The notes: a model not told the origin generated them from the sequence alone. DNA of 48,561 nucleotides from Chitinispirillaceae bacterium (GCA_016930275.1 JAFGHA010000019.1:1-48561); one strand, 5' to 3'. Counted from the stretch's first letter, positions 8,752 through 18,034 are shown. Numbers and translations: made by a program.

Positions 8752-10171
8752 CGGGGCTGAATCCTTTTTCACGAATAAAAAGGATGGCGTTGGCACCACC
8801 TGCCACCACGGTTCCATCTTTACACACATGCACGTCACCGGAGTAGGTATCATGCCGACCGAAACCCCTCACCACCTTCCCGTCGCTGATCTTTACCACA
8901 ATCGGTCCGGTGAAATACTGAAGTACCCACAGGTTGCCGTCCGCATCAACATCCATACCTTCGTATTCGCCGCTTTGCTTCGTGATTTCCGTATGCCACG
9001 CAGCGTTATACGAGGCGATGTGTTCGTCAAACTGCACGTACACCCTTCCGTCGGGGCTCAATGCGATACAATGGCCGCCACCGACCGGCCAGTCGTTATT
9101 CGAGGTGTCGAAATGGTCGCACCCTTCTCCGGACATGAGCGCGACGCCACTGTTTGTGGTAATCCATAACCGGTTCTGATTATCAAACAACATGCGGCGG
9201 CGGGATACACCATAGACATGGTTCGCGCCATTGCAGCGTTCGATCTCAATTCGTACCAGGGAATCATCCTTGAAAGTCACAAAACCGGAGTAGCCGTCGG
9301 GCGATATCGCAAGGAAAGAACCATTCCGGTCGAATCCCATATCACCGATACAATCATATATAAGCGGGAAAGGATAGGTCGCGATCCTCTGCGCACCTTT
9401 CCAGACAATAAGCTTCGCAGGACATCCATTCGATGTCCAGTCCCCTATACTATCAACCCACAGATTGCCCTCCGGGTCGACTGCGATTTTTCTGGATCGA
9501 ATCCCGGCCATTCCGGGAATAAGCTCTGTAACATAGCCGAACCGTAAACCATTATAGTAATACAGCCCCTTTTCCGTAAGGAGCCAGACAACGCCACTCG
9601 AATCTTCAACGATTTTATACACTTCTCCATGCGTCCAGTTGTCCACCGACAATACAAGCGGACATACGGTGACGGTCAGACTTTCCGCTGCCAGTGGTTC
9701 AGGTTCCGGTACACCAGTGTTCTGGTACGATTGCTGCTGCAGGACCTTTGCCACAAGCCGTCTTTGTGCCCGGTCATACATAATATCCCGCTTCAACTCG
9801 AAAAAGGCTGTATCGGCAACAACTGCGACAGGTTTTGTGCTGCCGGATTCCAGGTAATACATCGAAGACGTGCTCGTATCCGCGGGATCGATGAATTTTA
9901 CCCGAAGCTCCTTGGCAGTATCCCATCCCTTGACTTTTATAAGCATCCTGAGCGTATCCATAATGGTATCCCCGTCATGCGGGTTGACAATCTCAATGAC
10001 CGGTTTTCCGAACGGATCAAGGAAGGAATCCAGAGGATTGTTTCTACCCGTTCCACACGTGAGCACGCCGATAAAGCCGGCCATACAGCAACAGAGAAAG
10101 ATACCGCGTTTGAGAATTATTACTATCGGGAACTGAGTAACGGTCTTTGAAAGTCCGGTCCGTGGCGACAT
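8738..10171 (-). CDS. Lipoprotein with Reg_prop-like propeller repeats
   Basis: Predicted lipoprotein of 477 residues. The signal region FLCCCMAGFIGVLTC ends in the lipobox GVLTC, followed by GTGRNNPLD. Residues 50-150 form a beta-rich domain (PVIEIVNPHDGDTIMDTL), reminiscent of Big/Ig-like folds. The C-terminal ~300 residues contain at least five copies of a two-component-regulator-propeller motif: DSSGVVWLLTEKGLYYYNG, DPEGNLWV, DNQNRLWITTNSGVALM, SPDGRVYV, DADGNLWVL. Such propellers usually serve as sensor or binding scaffolds. There is no kinase or DNA-binding part here. Its last codons overlap the start of the second propeller lipoprotein, which argues that the two products work together. 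Confidence 0.82.
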   Translation of the reverse strand: MSPRTGLSKTVTQFPIVIILKRGIFLCCCMAGFIGVLTCGTGRNNPLDSFLDPFGKPVIEIVNPHDGDTIMDTLRMLIKVKGWDTAKELRVKFIDPADTSTSSMYYLESGSTKPVAVVADTAFFELKRDIMYDRAQRRLVAKVLQQQSYQNTGVPEPEPLAAESLTVTVCPLVLSVDNWTHGEVYKIVEDSSGVVWLLTEKGLYYYNGLRFGYVTELIPGMAGIRSRKIAVDPEGNLWVDSIGDWTSNGCPAKLIVWKGAQRIATYPFPLIYDCIGDMGFDRNGSFLAISPDGYSGFVTFKDDSLVRIEIERCNGANHVYGVSRRRMLFDNQNRLWITTNSGVALMSGEGCDHFDTSNNDWPVGGGHCIALSPDGRVYVQFDEHIASYNAAWHTEITKQSGEYEGMDVDADGNLWVLQYFTGPIVVKISDGKVVRGFGRHDTYSGDVHVCKDGTVVAGGANAILFIREKGFSPDAHL

Positions 10172-10180
10172 TTTTTTCCC

Positions 10181-10483
10181 CTATGCAATCGGTTTAACAG
10201 GTCTCAGAAAAAAGGCACTTCTGACTTTTCGTGAGAACAAATAGCTGCACAATGAAAAATGCATAAGGAGTCCATAAACAGCTGCCTGTTTGCTTGTGTA
10301 AAAAGGGCTGTCGTCTATACCCGCAGCACCGATTGCACCCATCACTGCAAAAACAGCATATAGCGAAGTTAACCAGTACCCCCATTTTTTAAAGTAGAAA
10401 ACACTCAGATAAAGAAAAACCAGGAAACTGATCTGAACGATGGTATTTTCCGGTCGTCTGTTCTGTTTTCGCCGGTATTCCAT
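10181..10483 (-). CDS. Small three-helix membrane protein, unknown function
   Basis: 100 residues; family not recognised. A basic N-terminus (MEYRRKQNRRPEN) precedes three hydrophobic segments (VQISFLVFLYLSVFYF, LTSLYAVFAVMGAIGAAG, VYGLLMHFSLCSYLF), and the C-terminus is basic again (RKVRSAFFLRPVKPIA). It lies 9 nt before the propeller lipoprotein gene on the same strand, so it may be the first gene of that unit. No strong Shine-Dalgarno precedes the ATG. A small membrane protein is likely, and nothing more can be said. Confidence 0.6.
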   Translation of the reverse strand: MEYRRKQNRRPENTIVQISFLVFLYLSVFYFKKWGYWLTSLYAVFAVMGAIGAAGIDDSPFYTSKQAAVYGLLMHFSLCSYLFSRKVRSAFFLRPVKPIA

Positions 10484-10506
10484 TTGCCACGGATCAGTAT
10501 GTCATT

Positions 10507-11459
10507 TTATTTTCGTAATTGGTCTTGCATTTTATCGACAACCCATTGTGAGGGCAGCCCTTTTTTATTTTCGATCGCAAATATGAAGTTTTCTGCAAGG
10601 ATTTCTTCGGGTTGGATGGTATAAGCCGTATTTTCTCCGATTTGTTCAAGAAAATTCGAAATTTCTCTGCTGCTAAAAATAACCGGTTTGTTGTTGCTGT
10701 ATTCTACTTCTTTAACAGATGTTCCTGTCAATCTTAAAAAGCCGCAGGTAAGATACTCAAAGAACGATCCCCCAGCATACTCAATGGGAGAGTATAAAAT
10801 CATCATACAGTCGATTTCCGAGCTATCCTTAAGTAAAGTAATATAGCTGTCATCCTTCGGTGAATCAGGATTCGTAATTTTTCTAATTCCGTCCGGGAAA
10901 GGTAATTCTTTTATGATTGTAAATCCAATTATTTTATACATTTCCCTTTTAAAATCGGTATCATAACGGCTTATGATATGGAATAACTCGTGGAGAATAA
11001 TCTGTGGCGATGCTACACCCCCTCCTAAAACGATATAATTCTCTCGTGTATAGGCTGCCGCTCCACCTTCCTCTTCTGTTGTGGTCTTAACGAAAAAGAT
11101 AGTATCTGGAAAATTGATCGAGAATCCGTTCTGCATAATGAGCGTATCAATATCGAGAATAGTTGAAGATAATGCAACTTTTTCGTAATCCGTCCATTCT
11201 TCGGCTTGTGATGCTATAAAGGTGAATAGTTCATCTTCTGTCCCATTGTTTTTTTTAATCGCGCATCGATATCGAATTGACTCCACCTATCGGTAAAGTC
11301 GTCCTTTGTAGTTAGGAGTGTCTTTGCCTTTTCAATGTCAGCGAATTGAATTCTGCTTGATAATGTTTTATTTGAAGGTGGGGTAACATTGCCAGGATCC
11401 ACACATCCGAACACCAATAAAACGGTACCGCATAATCCAAAAGCTATAACCATTTTCAT
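10507..11459 (-). pseudogene. HExxH metallopeptidase-like lipoprotein interrupted at an A8 tract
   Basis: Two overlapping frames together encode one protein. The first frame, from ATG 11459, has a signal peptide with lipobox LVFGC (Cys19) and runs to ..DARLKKTMGQ before stopping at 11214. The second frame enters around the same tract and continues ..NGTEDELFTFIASQAEEW to a stop at 10507. The join is a run of eight A on the coding strand (11249-11256). A nine-A tract would restore one frame of 317 residues. The second part carries HELFH (10978-10992), an HExxH zinc site, within IILHELFHIISRYD, pointing to a gluzincin-like metallopeptidase. I cannot tell a decayed gene from homopolymer phase variation, -1 slippage or a sequencing error. 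It lies in a run of minus-strand lipoprotein genes. Confidence 0.7.
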
Positions 11460-11885
11460 TTACTTTGCGCCCTTCCTTTAATACACCTCAAGAGTGTTGC
11501 AACGGGTTAAAAGATCGACCTCATCATAATCGACCAAACTCCCGTTAAAATTTATTCTTTATCCAATATACAACCACAGACTGAACCTCAATGATTGATC
11601 CTGCGTTACTCCGGTTCCCATAACAACTCACAATGGTTTTCCACGGGTAGAATATCGATCTGGCATTTCCTGAATTTGAACCGGCAAAACGGACTACCTA
11701 TACAATCTATATAGCCCATCCCTCTGAACGCAACACAATGCAGACTCTATTATCCACGATTACATTTTCCTCTCATAAAACCAACCATTTCTATGAACAT
11801 TTGAGATGTATTTCATTACGATATTCCGGTGCATGCCGTTTGGAGGATGTTATCTGCGTTCCTACGGTATTCGGATTACCCAGGA

Positions 11886-12057
11886 GTGGGTGGGTCGCCA
11901 CCCACGCCCCGACCAAAGGATATTCAGCAGCCAAAGCGGTATAATGAAAACAGTGCAAAGCACTGGACACCACACGCTTATGAAACGGAGTGAAAAATAT
12001 CCTTTGGAATCCTGTGCCGCCCGCACATCCGCCTAATGTCACTCCGTTCTATAAGCG
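11886..12057. repeat. Cluster of inverted repeats (possible MITE/REP remnant)
   Basis: Four symmetric elements occur in 172 bases. There is a perfect 8-bp hairpin GTGGGTGG/CCACCCAC (11886-11893 with 11898-11905) with a GTCG loop. There are perfect 12-nt arms CCAAAGGATATT (11913-11924) and AATATCCTTTGG (11996-12007). There is a 6-bp hairpin CAGTGC-AAA-GCACTG (11951-11965). There are 19-nt arms with two mismatches, CGCTTATGAAACGGAGTGA (11975-11993) and its counterpart at 12039-12057. The two long arm pairs interleave, as would happen if one element was inserted or shuffled. No transposase is present. Confidence 0.55.
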
Positions 12058-12168
12058 TAAAGAATCCAATACTTTCAGCATTGTTTCTATTGTAGACGCT
12101 TTCGCTCCGGTGAAGGGGGGAAAAGGATTCATTTCTTCTTTTTTTCATTTTCAGGTTACGGTAAACTT

Positions 12169-12396
12169 AAGAGCCACTTCAGTGGCGGAGAAATTGAGGG
12201 CTCTTCGGCAATACCGGTGCAGCTCACTCCGGAAGCCGGATCAGAGCCTCATCTGTCTGAGGGCAGGTGTTTTTCTGCCCGAGTTTTTGAGGCTCCCGGC
12301 CGTAGGAGTGTCAGCGAAACGTAATTTGCCAAAGGCCCTTTTTCGTTCCTTTTTGGGCCAGCAAAAAGGAACCCGCCTGCCAGTGCGGGAACTGGC
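12169..12396. repeat. Highly structured noncoding element (repeat or RNA)
   Basis: Consecutive and nested hairpins fill this stretch: AAGAGCC/GGCTCTT (12169-12175, 12199-12205) enclosing GCCAC/GTGGC (12173-12177, 12182-12186); GAGCCTC/GAGGCTC (12244-12250, 12289-12295) enclosing GGGCAG/CTGCCC (12261-12266, 12275-12280); a perfect 11-bp stem GTTCCTTTTTG/CAAAAAGGAAC (12345-12355, 12362-12372); and GCCAGT/ACTGGC (12379-12384, 12391-12396). Such density suggests either a multicopy interspersed element or a structured RNA. Both strands can fold, so the strand is undetermined. Confidence 0.5.
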
Positions 12397-12580
12397 TAAA
12401 GGGAATGTGGAATACAGCTTTCATTTAATTATTCACGTTTTCCCTTACAAACAATATCGCAACCACCGGATCCACCTCACTATTCAATACTCACCACATC
12501 CCTCCCTCATTCACCACCCGCCACATATTATTTTAAGAACCACTGTTTACCATATTATTTATACCTCCCACGGAGTTTCC

Positions 12581-13552
12581 ATGATCGACAACGATACCAT
12601 TACCGCCAATCTGGCCAATTGTCTCGACGACACCTCCTTTCTGCCGCTTTCCGGCAAACGTAGAGGCAAGGTACGAGATTCCTACGATCTCGGCGACCGG
12701 TTGCTGCTGATCACCACCGACCGCCAGAGCGCTTTTGACCGGATTCTCGCGGCGATACCCTTCAAGGGGCAGGTGCTCAATCAGGTGAGCGCGTTCTGGT
12801 TCGAGGCGACCAGAGACCTTGTCGCGAATCATGTTATCAGTCTTCCCGATCCCAATGTCACACTCGCGAAAAAATGCTCGGTGCTCCCGATCGAATTCGT
12901 GATGCGCGGGTACCTCACCGGATCGACCGACACGTCGGCATGGACGCAGTACAACAAGGGGATCCGAACGATATGCGGCAATGAACTCCCCGAGGGAATG
13001 GTGAAAAATCAGCGGTTCGAGCACCCTATTCTCACCCCCACGACCAAATCCGACGAACACGATGAATCGATCTCGGCGGCCGAAATCGTCGATCGTGGAA
13101 TCATCGATAAAGAAACATGGGAAAAATGCACGTCGATCGTTTTCAACCTGTTCGAGAGGGGAACCGAAATCGCGGCGCTTAACGGACTGATACTGGTGGA
13201 TACCAAATACGAACTCGGTGTTGATGAAAACGGGGAGATTATGCTGATCGATGAAATCCACACTCCCGATTCTTCCCGCTACTGGATTGCCGATACGTAC
13301 CGTGAACGGTTCGTTGAGGGTAAAGAACCCGAGAATATCGACAAGGAGTTTCTGCGGCTCTGGTTCCGGGATCACTGCGATCCGTACAACGATCCGGAAC
13401 TCCCGAAAGCTCCCGACGATCTGATCGTCGAGCTTTCATCGCGCTATATCCGGCTCTACGAAATGATCACCGGAAAAGAATTTGAAATCGACACCTCGGC
13501 AGCAGTCAAGGACCGCATGTTGAACAATCTGAAGAAGGCGGGAATCATCTGA
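12581..13552 (+). CDS. purC: SAICAR synthetase
   Basis: Phosphoribosylaminoimidazole-succinocarboxamide synthase; it joins aspartate to CAIR using ATP in de novo purine synthesis. The product is 323 residues, the long form seen in yeast Ade1-like and many bacterial enzymes. Visible family motifs are GKRRGKVRDSYDLGDRLLL, TDRQSAFDRIL, the FVMRGYLTGS motif, and LILVDTKYELG..ENGEIMLIDEIHTPDSSRYW. The start at 12581 has GGAG 5-6 nt upstream. The in-frame open stretch upstream to 11990 does not resemble the family and is left out. It stands alone, with no other pur genes nearby. A stable GC-rich hairpin follows the stop. Confidence 0.96.
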   Translation: MIDNDTITANLANCLDDTSFLPLSGKRRGKVRDSYDLGDRLLLITTDRQSAFDRILAAIPFKGQVLNQVSAFWFEATRDLVANHVISLPDPNVTLAKKCSVLPIEFVMRGYLTGSTDTSAWTQYNKGIRTICGNELPEGMVKNQRFEHPILTPTTKSDEHDESISAAEIVDRGIIDKETWEKCTSIVFNLFERGTEIAALNGLILVDTKYELGVDENGEIMLIDEIHTPDSSRYWIADTYRERFVEGKEPENIDKEFLRLWFRDHCDPYNDPELPKAPDDLIVELSSRYIRLYEMITGKEFEIDTSAAVKDRMLNNLKKAGII

Positions 13553-13555
13553 CCT

Positions 13556-13580
13556 CTCCCCTCCACCGTAAGCGGGGGAG
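13556..13580 (+). terminator. GC-rich hairpin after purC
   Basis: CTCCCC (13556-13561) pairs with GGGGAG (13575-13580), starting 4 nt after the purC stop. There is no U-tract, so this may be an mRNA 3' stabiliser or a degenerate palindrome and not a true intrinsic terminator. Confidence 0.35.
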
Positions 13581-13704
13581 AAACAAGGGTGGGGGCAAGA
13601 GCAACGAAAAGTAAGGTGTTTACACTTTGAATTATTCTTTCATCAACCTACAGATTTCATCAGGCAACAACAATCTCAACCATATCTTTACACGGAGGAA
13701 GTGA

Positions 13705-15027
13705 ATGGCTGCTAAAGCCCCCGATCTCATGAGTACCATTGTCAGTCTTTGCAAACGCAGGGGCTTCATTTTTCAATCGAGCGAAATTTACGGCGGCCTC
13801 AACAGCTGCTGGGACTACGGCCCACTCGGCGTCGAACTCAAACGCAACGTCAAGGATGCGTGGTGGCGGTCGATGGTCACCAACCGCCGCGACATCGTCG
13901 GTCTCGACGCGTCGATACTGATGCATCCGAAAGTATGGGAAGCGTCCGGTCATCTCAGCGGATTTACCGACCCGCTGGTCGACTGCAAGCAGTGCAAGAG
14001 CCGCTTCCGCGCCGACCATCTCGAAAACCTTGACAAATGTCCCTCCTGCGGCGGTGAACTTACCGACGTCCGCAAATTCAATCTCATGTTCAAAACCTTC
14101 ATGGGACCGGTGGAAGACCAGTCGGCGACCGTCTTCATGCGCCCCGAAACGGCGCAGGGGATATTCGTCAATTTTCTCAACGTGCAGCAGGCCGCCCGTC
14201 TCAAACCGCCGTTCGGTATCGCCCAGGTCGGGAAAAGCTTCCGTAACGAGATCACTCCCGGAAACTTCACCTATCGGACCCGGGAATTCGAACAGATGGA
14301 GATGGAATTTTTCGTACCTCCCGACAACGACGCCTACTGGTACGATTACTGGAAAGAACAGCGCCGCTCCTGGTACATTGAATACGGCATTAAAGAGGAA
14401 AACCTCAGGATGCGCGAACATGCCACCGACGAGCTGGCGCACTACGCCAAGGGATGCGCGGATGTCGAGTACAAATTTCCCTTCGGCTGGAGCGAACTCG
14501 AGGGTATCGCCAACCGTACCGATTTCGATCTCAAAAAACACAGCGAAGCCAGCGGAAAGAGTCTGGCCTACTTCGACAACGAATCGAACAGCCACTATTT
14601 CCCGTACGTGATCGAACCGGCCGCCGGCGCCGATCGTGCCACACTCGCCTTTCTCGTCGATGCCTACGACGTTGAAGGTGAAGGAAAGGAGGCACGTACC
14701 GTACTGCGGTTTCATCCGTCGCTCGCGCCGATCAAGGCCGCCGTTCTCCCTCTCGTCAAGAAAGACGGTATGCCGGAAAAGGCGGAGAACATTTACCGCG
14801 ACCTGCTCGACAATTCGATCAAATCATTTTTCGACCAGACGGCCGCCATCGGTCGCCGCTATGCACGTCAGGATGAAGCCGGAACGCCGTTCTGCATCAC
14901 GATCGACACGCAGACGCTCTCCGACGATACGGTAACGATCCGTGAACGCGACAGCAGGGAACAGTACCGCGTGGCATCGACACGGATTGTTGAAGTCATC
15001 AGTAAAAAACTTTCAGGCAAGGCATAA
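13705..15027 (+). CDS. glyS: Glycyl-tRNA synthetase, single-chain dimeric type
   Basis: Class II glycine-tRNA ligase of the alpha2 type (GlyQS; eukaryote/archaeal-like), not the bacterial alpha/beta form. The product is 440 residues. Early motifs [12 protein letters not shown] and [11 protein letters not shown] are followed by a zinc-finger-like insertion with Cys94, Cys97, Cys112 and Cys115. Motif 2 is [20 protein letters not shown] (R180, E182), with FEQMEMEFF next. Motif 3 is in [13 protein letters not shown]. The C-terminal anticodon-binding domain starts near [11 protein letters not shown]. The strong Shine-Dalgarno GGAGG lies 7 nt before the ATG. The stop overlaps the ddl start by one base, so glyS leads a four-gene plus-strand operon. 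Confidence 0.96.
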   Translation: MAAKAPDLMSTIVSLCKRRGFIFQSSEIYGGLNSCWDYGPLGVELKRNVKDAWWRSMVTNRRDIVGLDASILMHPKVWEASGHLSGFTDPLVDCKQCKSRFRADHLENLDKCPSCGGELTDVRKFNLMFKTFMGPVEDQSATVFMRPETAQGIFVNFLNVQQAARLKPPFGIAQVGKSFRNEITPGNFTYRTREFEQMEMEFFVPPDNDAYWYDYWKEQRRSWYIEYGIKEENLRMREHATDELAHYAKGCADVEYKFPFGWSELEGIANRTDFDLKKHSEASGKSLAYFDNESNSHYFPYVIEPAAGADRATLAFLVDAYDVEGEGKEARTVLRFHPSLAPIKAAVLPLVKKDGMPEKAENIYRDLLDNSIKSFFDQTAAIGRRYARQDEAGTPFCITIDTQTLSDDTVTIRERDSREQYRVASTRIVEVISKKLSGKA

Positions 15028-16073
15028 TGAAAAAACGAATCAATGTGCTCATCGGCGGCCCGTCGGCTGAACATGAAGTGTCGCTGAACTCCGGTCTCGA
15101 AGTGCTCCGACACCTCGATAAGGAAGCATACGCCGTCAGAGCCGTGGTCATCACCCGCGAGAAACAGTTCTACTACGCTGACCTTTCCGCTGAACGGCTC
15201 CCGGAAATCGATGATCTTCGTGCTCCGGTCGCATCTTCTCTGCTCAAGGGCCCGTATGCACTGTCCGCTGCCGAAGCGGTCTGGGAAGGATGTGATGCCG
15301 CATTTCTCGCATTGCATGGATCGTTCGGTGAAGATGGCGTTATACAGGGGTATCTCGAAAGCATCGGTATTCCCTATAACGGTTCAGGTGTCTATGCCAG
15401 CGCGGTTGCCATGAACAAGATTACCAGCAAGACTCTTTTCGTACGGAACGGTCTCACCACGCCGCGGCATATAGTGTTCGGTCCGGCACACCCGGAAGCC
15501 ACGGTCGATTCAATTATCGGTACGCTCGGTATTCCCTGCTTTGTAAAATGTCCGCAATCGGGATCGAGTAAACTGCTCGGACGAGCGGCTACCAGGGAGG
15601 AGCTTTCCTCGCTGCTTGATGAATATTCCCGTTATGCAACCGAGATCCTGGTCGAACCGCTCGTCGAGGGACCTGAGTTCACCTGCGGGGTACTTGAAGA
15701 TGAAACCGGTACCCCGTTCGCACTCCCTCCCGTTGAAATCCGACCAAAATCATCTTTTTTTGATTATACGGCCAAGTATACCACCAGCGCTTCCGAAGAA
15801 ATCGTTCCGGCACCACGTCCTCCGGAGCTGCTTGCACGCATTCAGGAAGCCGCGGTAACGGCCCATCGCGCCATTGAATGCCGCGGTATCTCTCGCACCG
15901 ACATGATTCTGAACGACGACCGGTTGCATGTCCTGGAAATCAATACCCTGCCGGGCCTTACCGCCAACTCGCTCATACCGAAATCGTTCAAGGCGACCGG
16001 GGGTACCTTCCCCGGTCTGCTCGATCTGCTCATCCGTCAGGCGCTGCGACGGAATACGACGGAGCTTCCATGA
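15027..16073 (+). CDS. ddl: D-alanine--D-alanine ligase
   Basis: ATP-grasp ligase making D-Ala-D-Ala for the peptidoglycan stem peptide, cytoplasmic. The product is 348 residues, normal for Ddl. The N-terminal motif is LIGGPSAEHEVSLNSG, followed by LALHGSFGEDGVIQGYLE (substrate-binding loop), NKITSKTLF, the ATP-grasp lid region CFVKCPQSGSSKLL, EGPEFTCGVL and the metal-binding end LHVLEINTLPGLTANSLIPK. The start ATG shares a base with the glyS stop (TAATG). Its own stop overlaps tsaB (ATGA). Co-expression with a tRNA synthetase and a tRNA-modification gene looks like a growth-linked operon. Confidence 0.96.
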   Translation: MKKRINVLIGGPSAEHEVSLNSGLEVLRHLDKEAYAVRAVVITREKQFYYADLSAERLPEIDDLRAPVASSLLKGPYALSAAEAVWEGCDAAFLALHGSFGEDGVIQGYLESIGIPYNGSGVYASAVAMNKITSKTLFVRNGLTTPRHIVFGPAHPEATVDSIIGTLGIPCFVKCPQSGSSKLLGRAATREELSSLLDEYSRYATEILVEPLVEGPEFTCGVLEDETGTPFALPPVEIRPKSSFFDYTAKYTTSASEEIVPAPRPPELLARIQEAAVTAHRAIECRGISRTDMILNDDRLHVLEINTLPGLTANSLIPKSFKATGGTFPGLLDLLIRQALRRNTTELP

Positions 16074-16774
16074 GTGTCGTCCTCGGCATCGACACCTCTT
16101 CCACCGATCTCTCGGTCGGCATTTACAACGAGGACAGCCCCGCCGCCTCCTATTCCCGGTATATCGGCAATTCACACGCGGAACATATCGCTCCGGTCAT
16201 CGGGATGATGCTCGGCGCGAACGGATTCTCTCCCGAAACGGTTGAACGTATCGCCGTGGCCACCGGTCCCGGCAGCTTTACCGGTCTGCGGATAGGCATT
16301 GCCTTTGTCAAAGGTTTCTGCATCGGTAACCCGGTGCCGGTACTTCCCGTATCGTCACTGCATATTCTCGCCCACACCGCGATTCACCATGCGGGAAGAA
16401 TCATCGCCGCGATCGACGCCCGCAACAACGATGTTTTCTGGGCCGCCTTCACCGTTGGTCATCGCCGGTTCAACCGCCTGTCCGACGATGCCGTTTCTCC
16501 GTCATCTCGGTTTTACGACGCACTTGTCGAATCCGACATCGTTGTTACGGATACCGTCGGCTACCGGAAAAGTACGGTGTTCTCGAATATTCCCGATTAC
16601 TGCACCGTTCTGCCGGTGGAGAACAATCCGCTCCAGCGCGGACTGATTTGCGCCTCCCTGGGTGCGGAAATGACCGCTTCCCCCGATGTCTGGTGCAAAC
16701 CGGTTGACATCCATCCGAACTACCTTCGTCGGAGCGCTCCGGAAGAGCGTCTCGGCGCGACAGGTGGAAAGTAA
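16070..16774 (+). CDS. tsaB: tRNA threonylcarbamoyladenosine biosynthesis protein TsaB
   Basis: Non-catalytic partner of the TsaB-TsaD-TsaE complex that transfers threonylcarbamoyl to A37 of ANN-decoding tRNAs. The product is 234 residues. It has the ASKHA-fold start LGIDTSSTDLSVGIY, the hallmark VATGPGSFTGLRIGI, and AAIDARNNDVFWAAF. The ATG at 16070 overlaps the ddl stop (ATGA), implying translational coupling; a longer frame upstream lies inside ddl and is rejected. The C-terminus is typical (IHPNYLRRSAPEE). tsaD is not in the window. Confidence 0.94.
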   Translation: MSVVLGIDTSSTDLSVGIYNEDSPAASYSRYIGNSHAEHIAPVIGMMLGANGFSPETVERIAVATGPGSFTGLRIGIAFVKGFCIGNPVPVLPVSSLHILAHTAIHHAGRIIAAIDARNNDVFWAAFTVGHRRFNRLSDDAVSPSSRFYDALVESDIVVTDTVGYRKSTVFSNIPDYCTVLPVENNPLQRGLICASLGAEMTASPDVWCKPVDIHPNYLRRSAPEERLGATGGK

Positions 16775-16780
16775 TCCGTT

Positions 16781-18034
16781 ATGAATCCCCTGCTGCTTCT
16801 TACCATTTCGGCAGGTCTGCTTTTCATATCTCTTTTCATACTCTTCTACCGCCGGTTTCCGGTACATCTGATCTATCGTAGTAAAATCGGTCTGCAGGAC
16901 ATGTTCGATGGTATCAGTGATCCGCTTGTCGTAATCAGCAGCGATTTCATCGTTCAGCGCGCCAACCGTGCGTATATGGAACTGGTAAACCGTTCGTTCC
17001 CCGAGATCATCGGCACGAAATGTCATGAGCTCCTGCGCGGAAGAACCTCACCCTGTAAAGACTGTCTGCTGCGGAAAGCGATCTCGGAGCAGAAACCGCT
17101 CACCCTTGCGAGAACCGAGCATCCCGACGGCGGGAAGGTACTTTCGATTTCATTCTCCCCTTTCAACCTTACTTCGGATAATAACGCATTCGGTATCACG
17201 GAGCATCTGCGTGATATAACGCTTCTCGAAAAACTCAAGAATGATCTGGAGACGAAAAACCGGTCGCTCGCTCACACCATGAAACACCTTCGGGAAGCGC
17301 AGCAAAATATTCGCGACGAACTGCAGCTCGCGCGCAACATTCAACAGGGCCTTCTGCCGACCGCCGCCCCCACGATTTCACACCTTAAAATCGATCATAC
17401 CTACCATCCGGTCGCCGATGTCGGCGGCGACGTCTACGACTTCATCCGTTATCCATCGGGTCATCTCGGGGTGTTTATCGGCGATGCATCCGGGCACGGA
17501 CTCTCGGCGGCATTCGTCGGGACGATCTCGAAAATGTCGCTCTACAATCACGGGAAAACGGAACTGCCGGTTGCCGATCTCATTTCCCGTGTCAACGAAG
17601 ATCTCATCAACAACGTTCATACCGGCCATTATATCACCTGTTTCTGGGGGATCTTCAACTTCGATGACAATACCATAACCTTCTGCCGGGCGGGCCATCC
17701 CATGCCGGTCCTTATCAAGAAAGACGGTACCATACGGCAGCTCACCACCACCGGAACCTTCATCGGTATTCTCGCGAACAGCGTTTTCGAACAGGCGACC
17801 GCCTCGTTTGAAAAAGGCGACCGTATTTATCTGTTTACCGATGGGATCTATGAAGTGGACCGTCCCGCCGGAGAGGGCGGCGAAGGCATGCTCGGCTACG
17901 ATGACTTCGTGGAACTGCTCGCATCGTGCAAATCGATTCCCTTCAGCAAACTTCTGAGCAGCATACGCAGCAAACTGAGCGCCTACCGGTATGATGATGA
18001 CTATACGCTTATCGCGATCGAGGTCGCGAAATGA
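16781..18034 (+). CDS. Membrane-anchored PAS / SpoIIE-type PP2C phosphatase
   Basis: RsbU-like serine/threonine phosphatase, likely acting on an anti-sigma-factor antagonist or similar phosphoprotein. Residues 4-24 form one transmembrane helix. A PAS domain (about 40-150) begins MFDGISDPLVVISSDF and carries a cysteine set C81..C92-x2-C95 (TSPCKDCLLRKA), which could bind a metal or sense redox. A coiled coil follows (about 155-195, ending QLARNIQQGLLP, the usual linker to PP2C_SIG). The PP2C domain shows the metal-binding Asp motifs VGGDVYDF, GDASGHGLSAAFV, FCRAGHPMPVL, LFTDGIYE and the final DDDYTLIAIEV. It starts 6 nt after tsaB, so it is the last gene of the operon. No target protein is encoded nearby. 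Confidence 0.92.
   Translation: MNPLLLLTISAGLLFISLFILFYRRFPVHLIYRSKIGLQDMFDGISDPLVVISSDFIVQRANRAYMELVNRSFPEIIGTKCHELLRGRTSPCKDCLLRKAISEQKPLTLARTEHPDGGKVLSISFSPFNLTSDNNAFGITEHLRDITLLEKLKNDLETKNRSLAHTMKHLREAQQNIRDELQLARNIQQGLLPTAAPTISHLKIDHTYHPVADVGGDVYDFIRYPSGHLGVFIGDASGHGLSAAFVGTISKMSLYNHGKTELPVADLISRVNEDLINNVHTGHYITCFWGIFNFDDNTITFCRAGHPMPVLIKKDGTIRQLTTTGTFIGILANSVFEQATASFEKGDRIYLFTDGIYEVDRPAGEGGEGMLGYDDFVELLASCKSIPFSKLLSSIRSKLSAYRYDDDYTLIAIEVAK

Larger units (their letters stand above)
11460..12580. other. 1.1-kb noncoding region upstream of purC
   Basis: No ORF here looks like protein; the frame open from 11990 into purC is low-complexity read-through. The stretch holds two clusters of inverted repeats, listed separately (11886-12057 and 12169-12396), and a pyrimidine-rich, AT-richer purC leader (12400-12580). 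No purine riboswitch core is visible. Confidence 0.6.

Noticed and set aside
11990..12580. Long in-frame N-terminal extension of purC
   Set aside because: SAICAR synthetase homology begins only at the ATG at 12581, which has a ribosome site; the extension crosses structured repeats and is low-complexity.
12400..12580. Purine riboswitch before purC
   Set aside because: No conserved three-way junction or loop sequences could be found; the leader is pyrimidine-rich and weakly structured.
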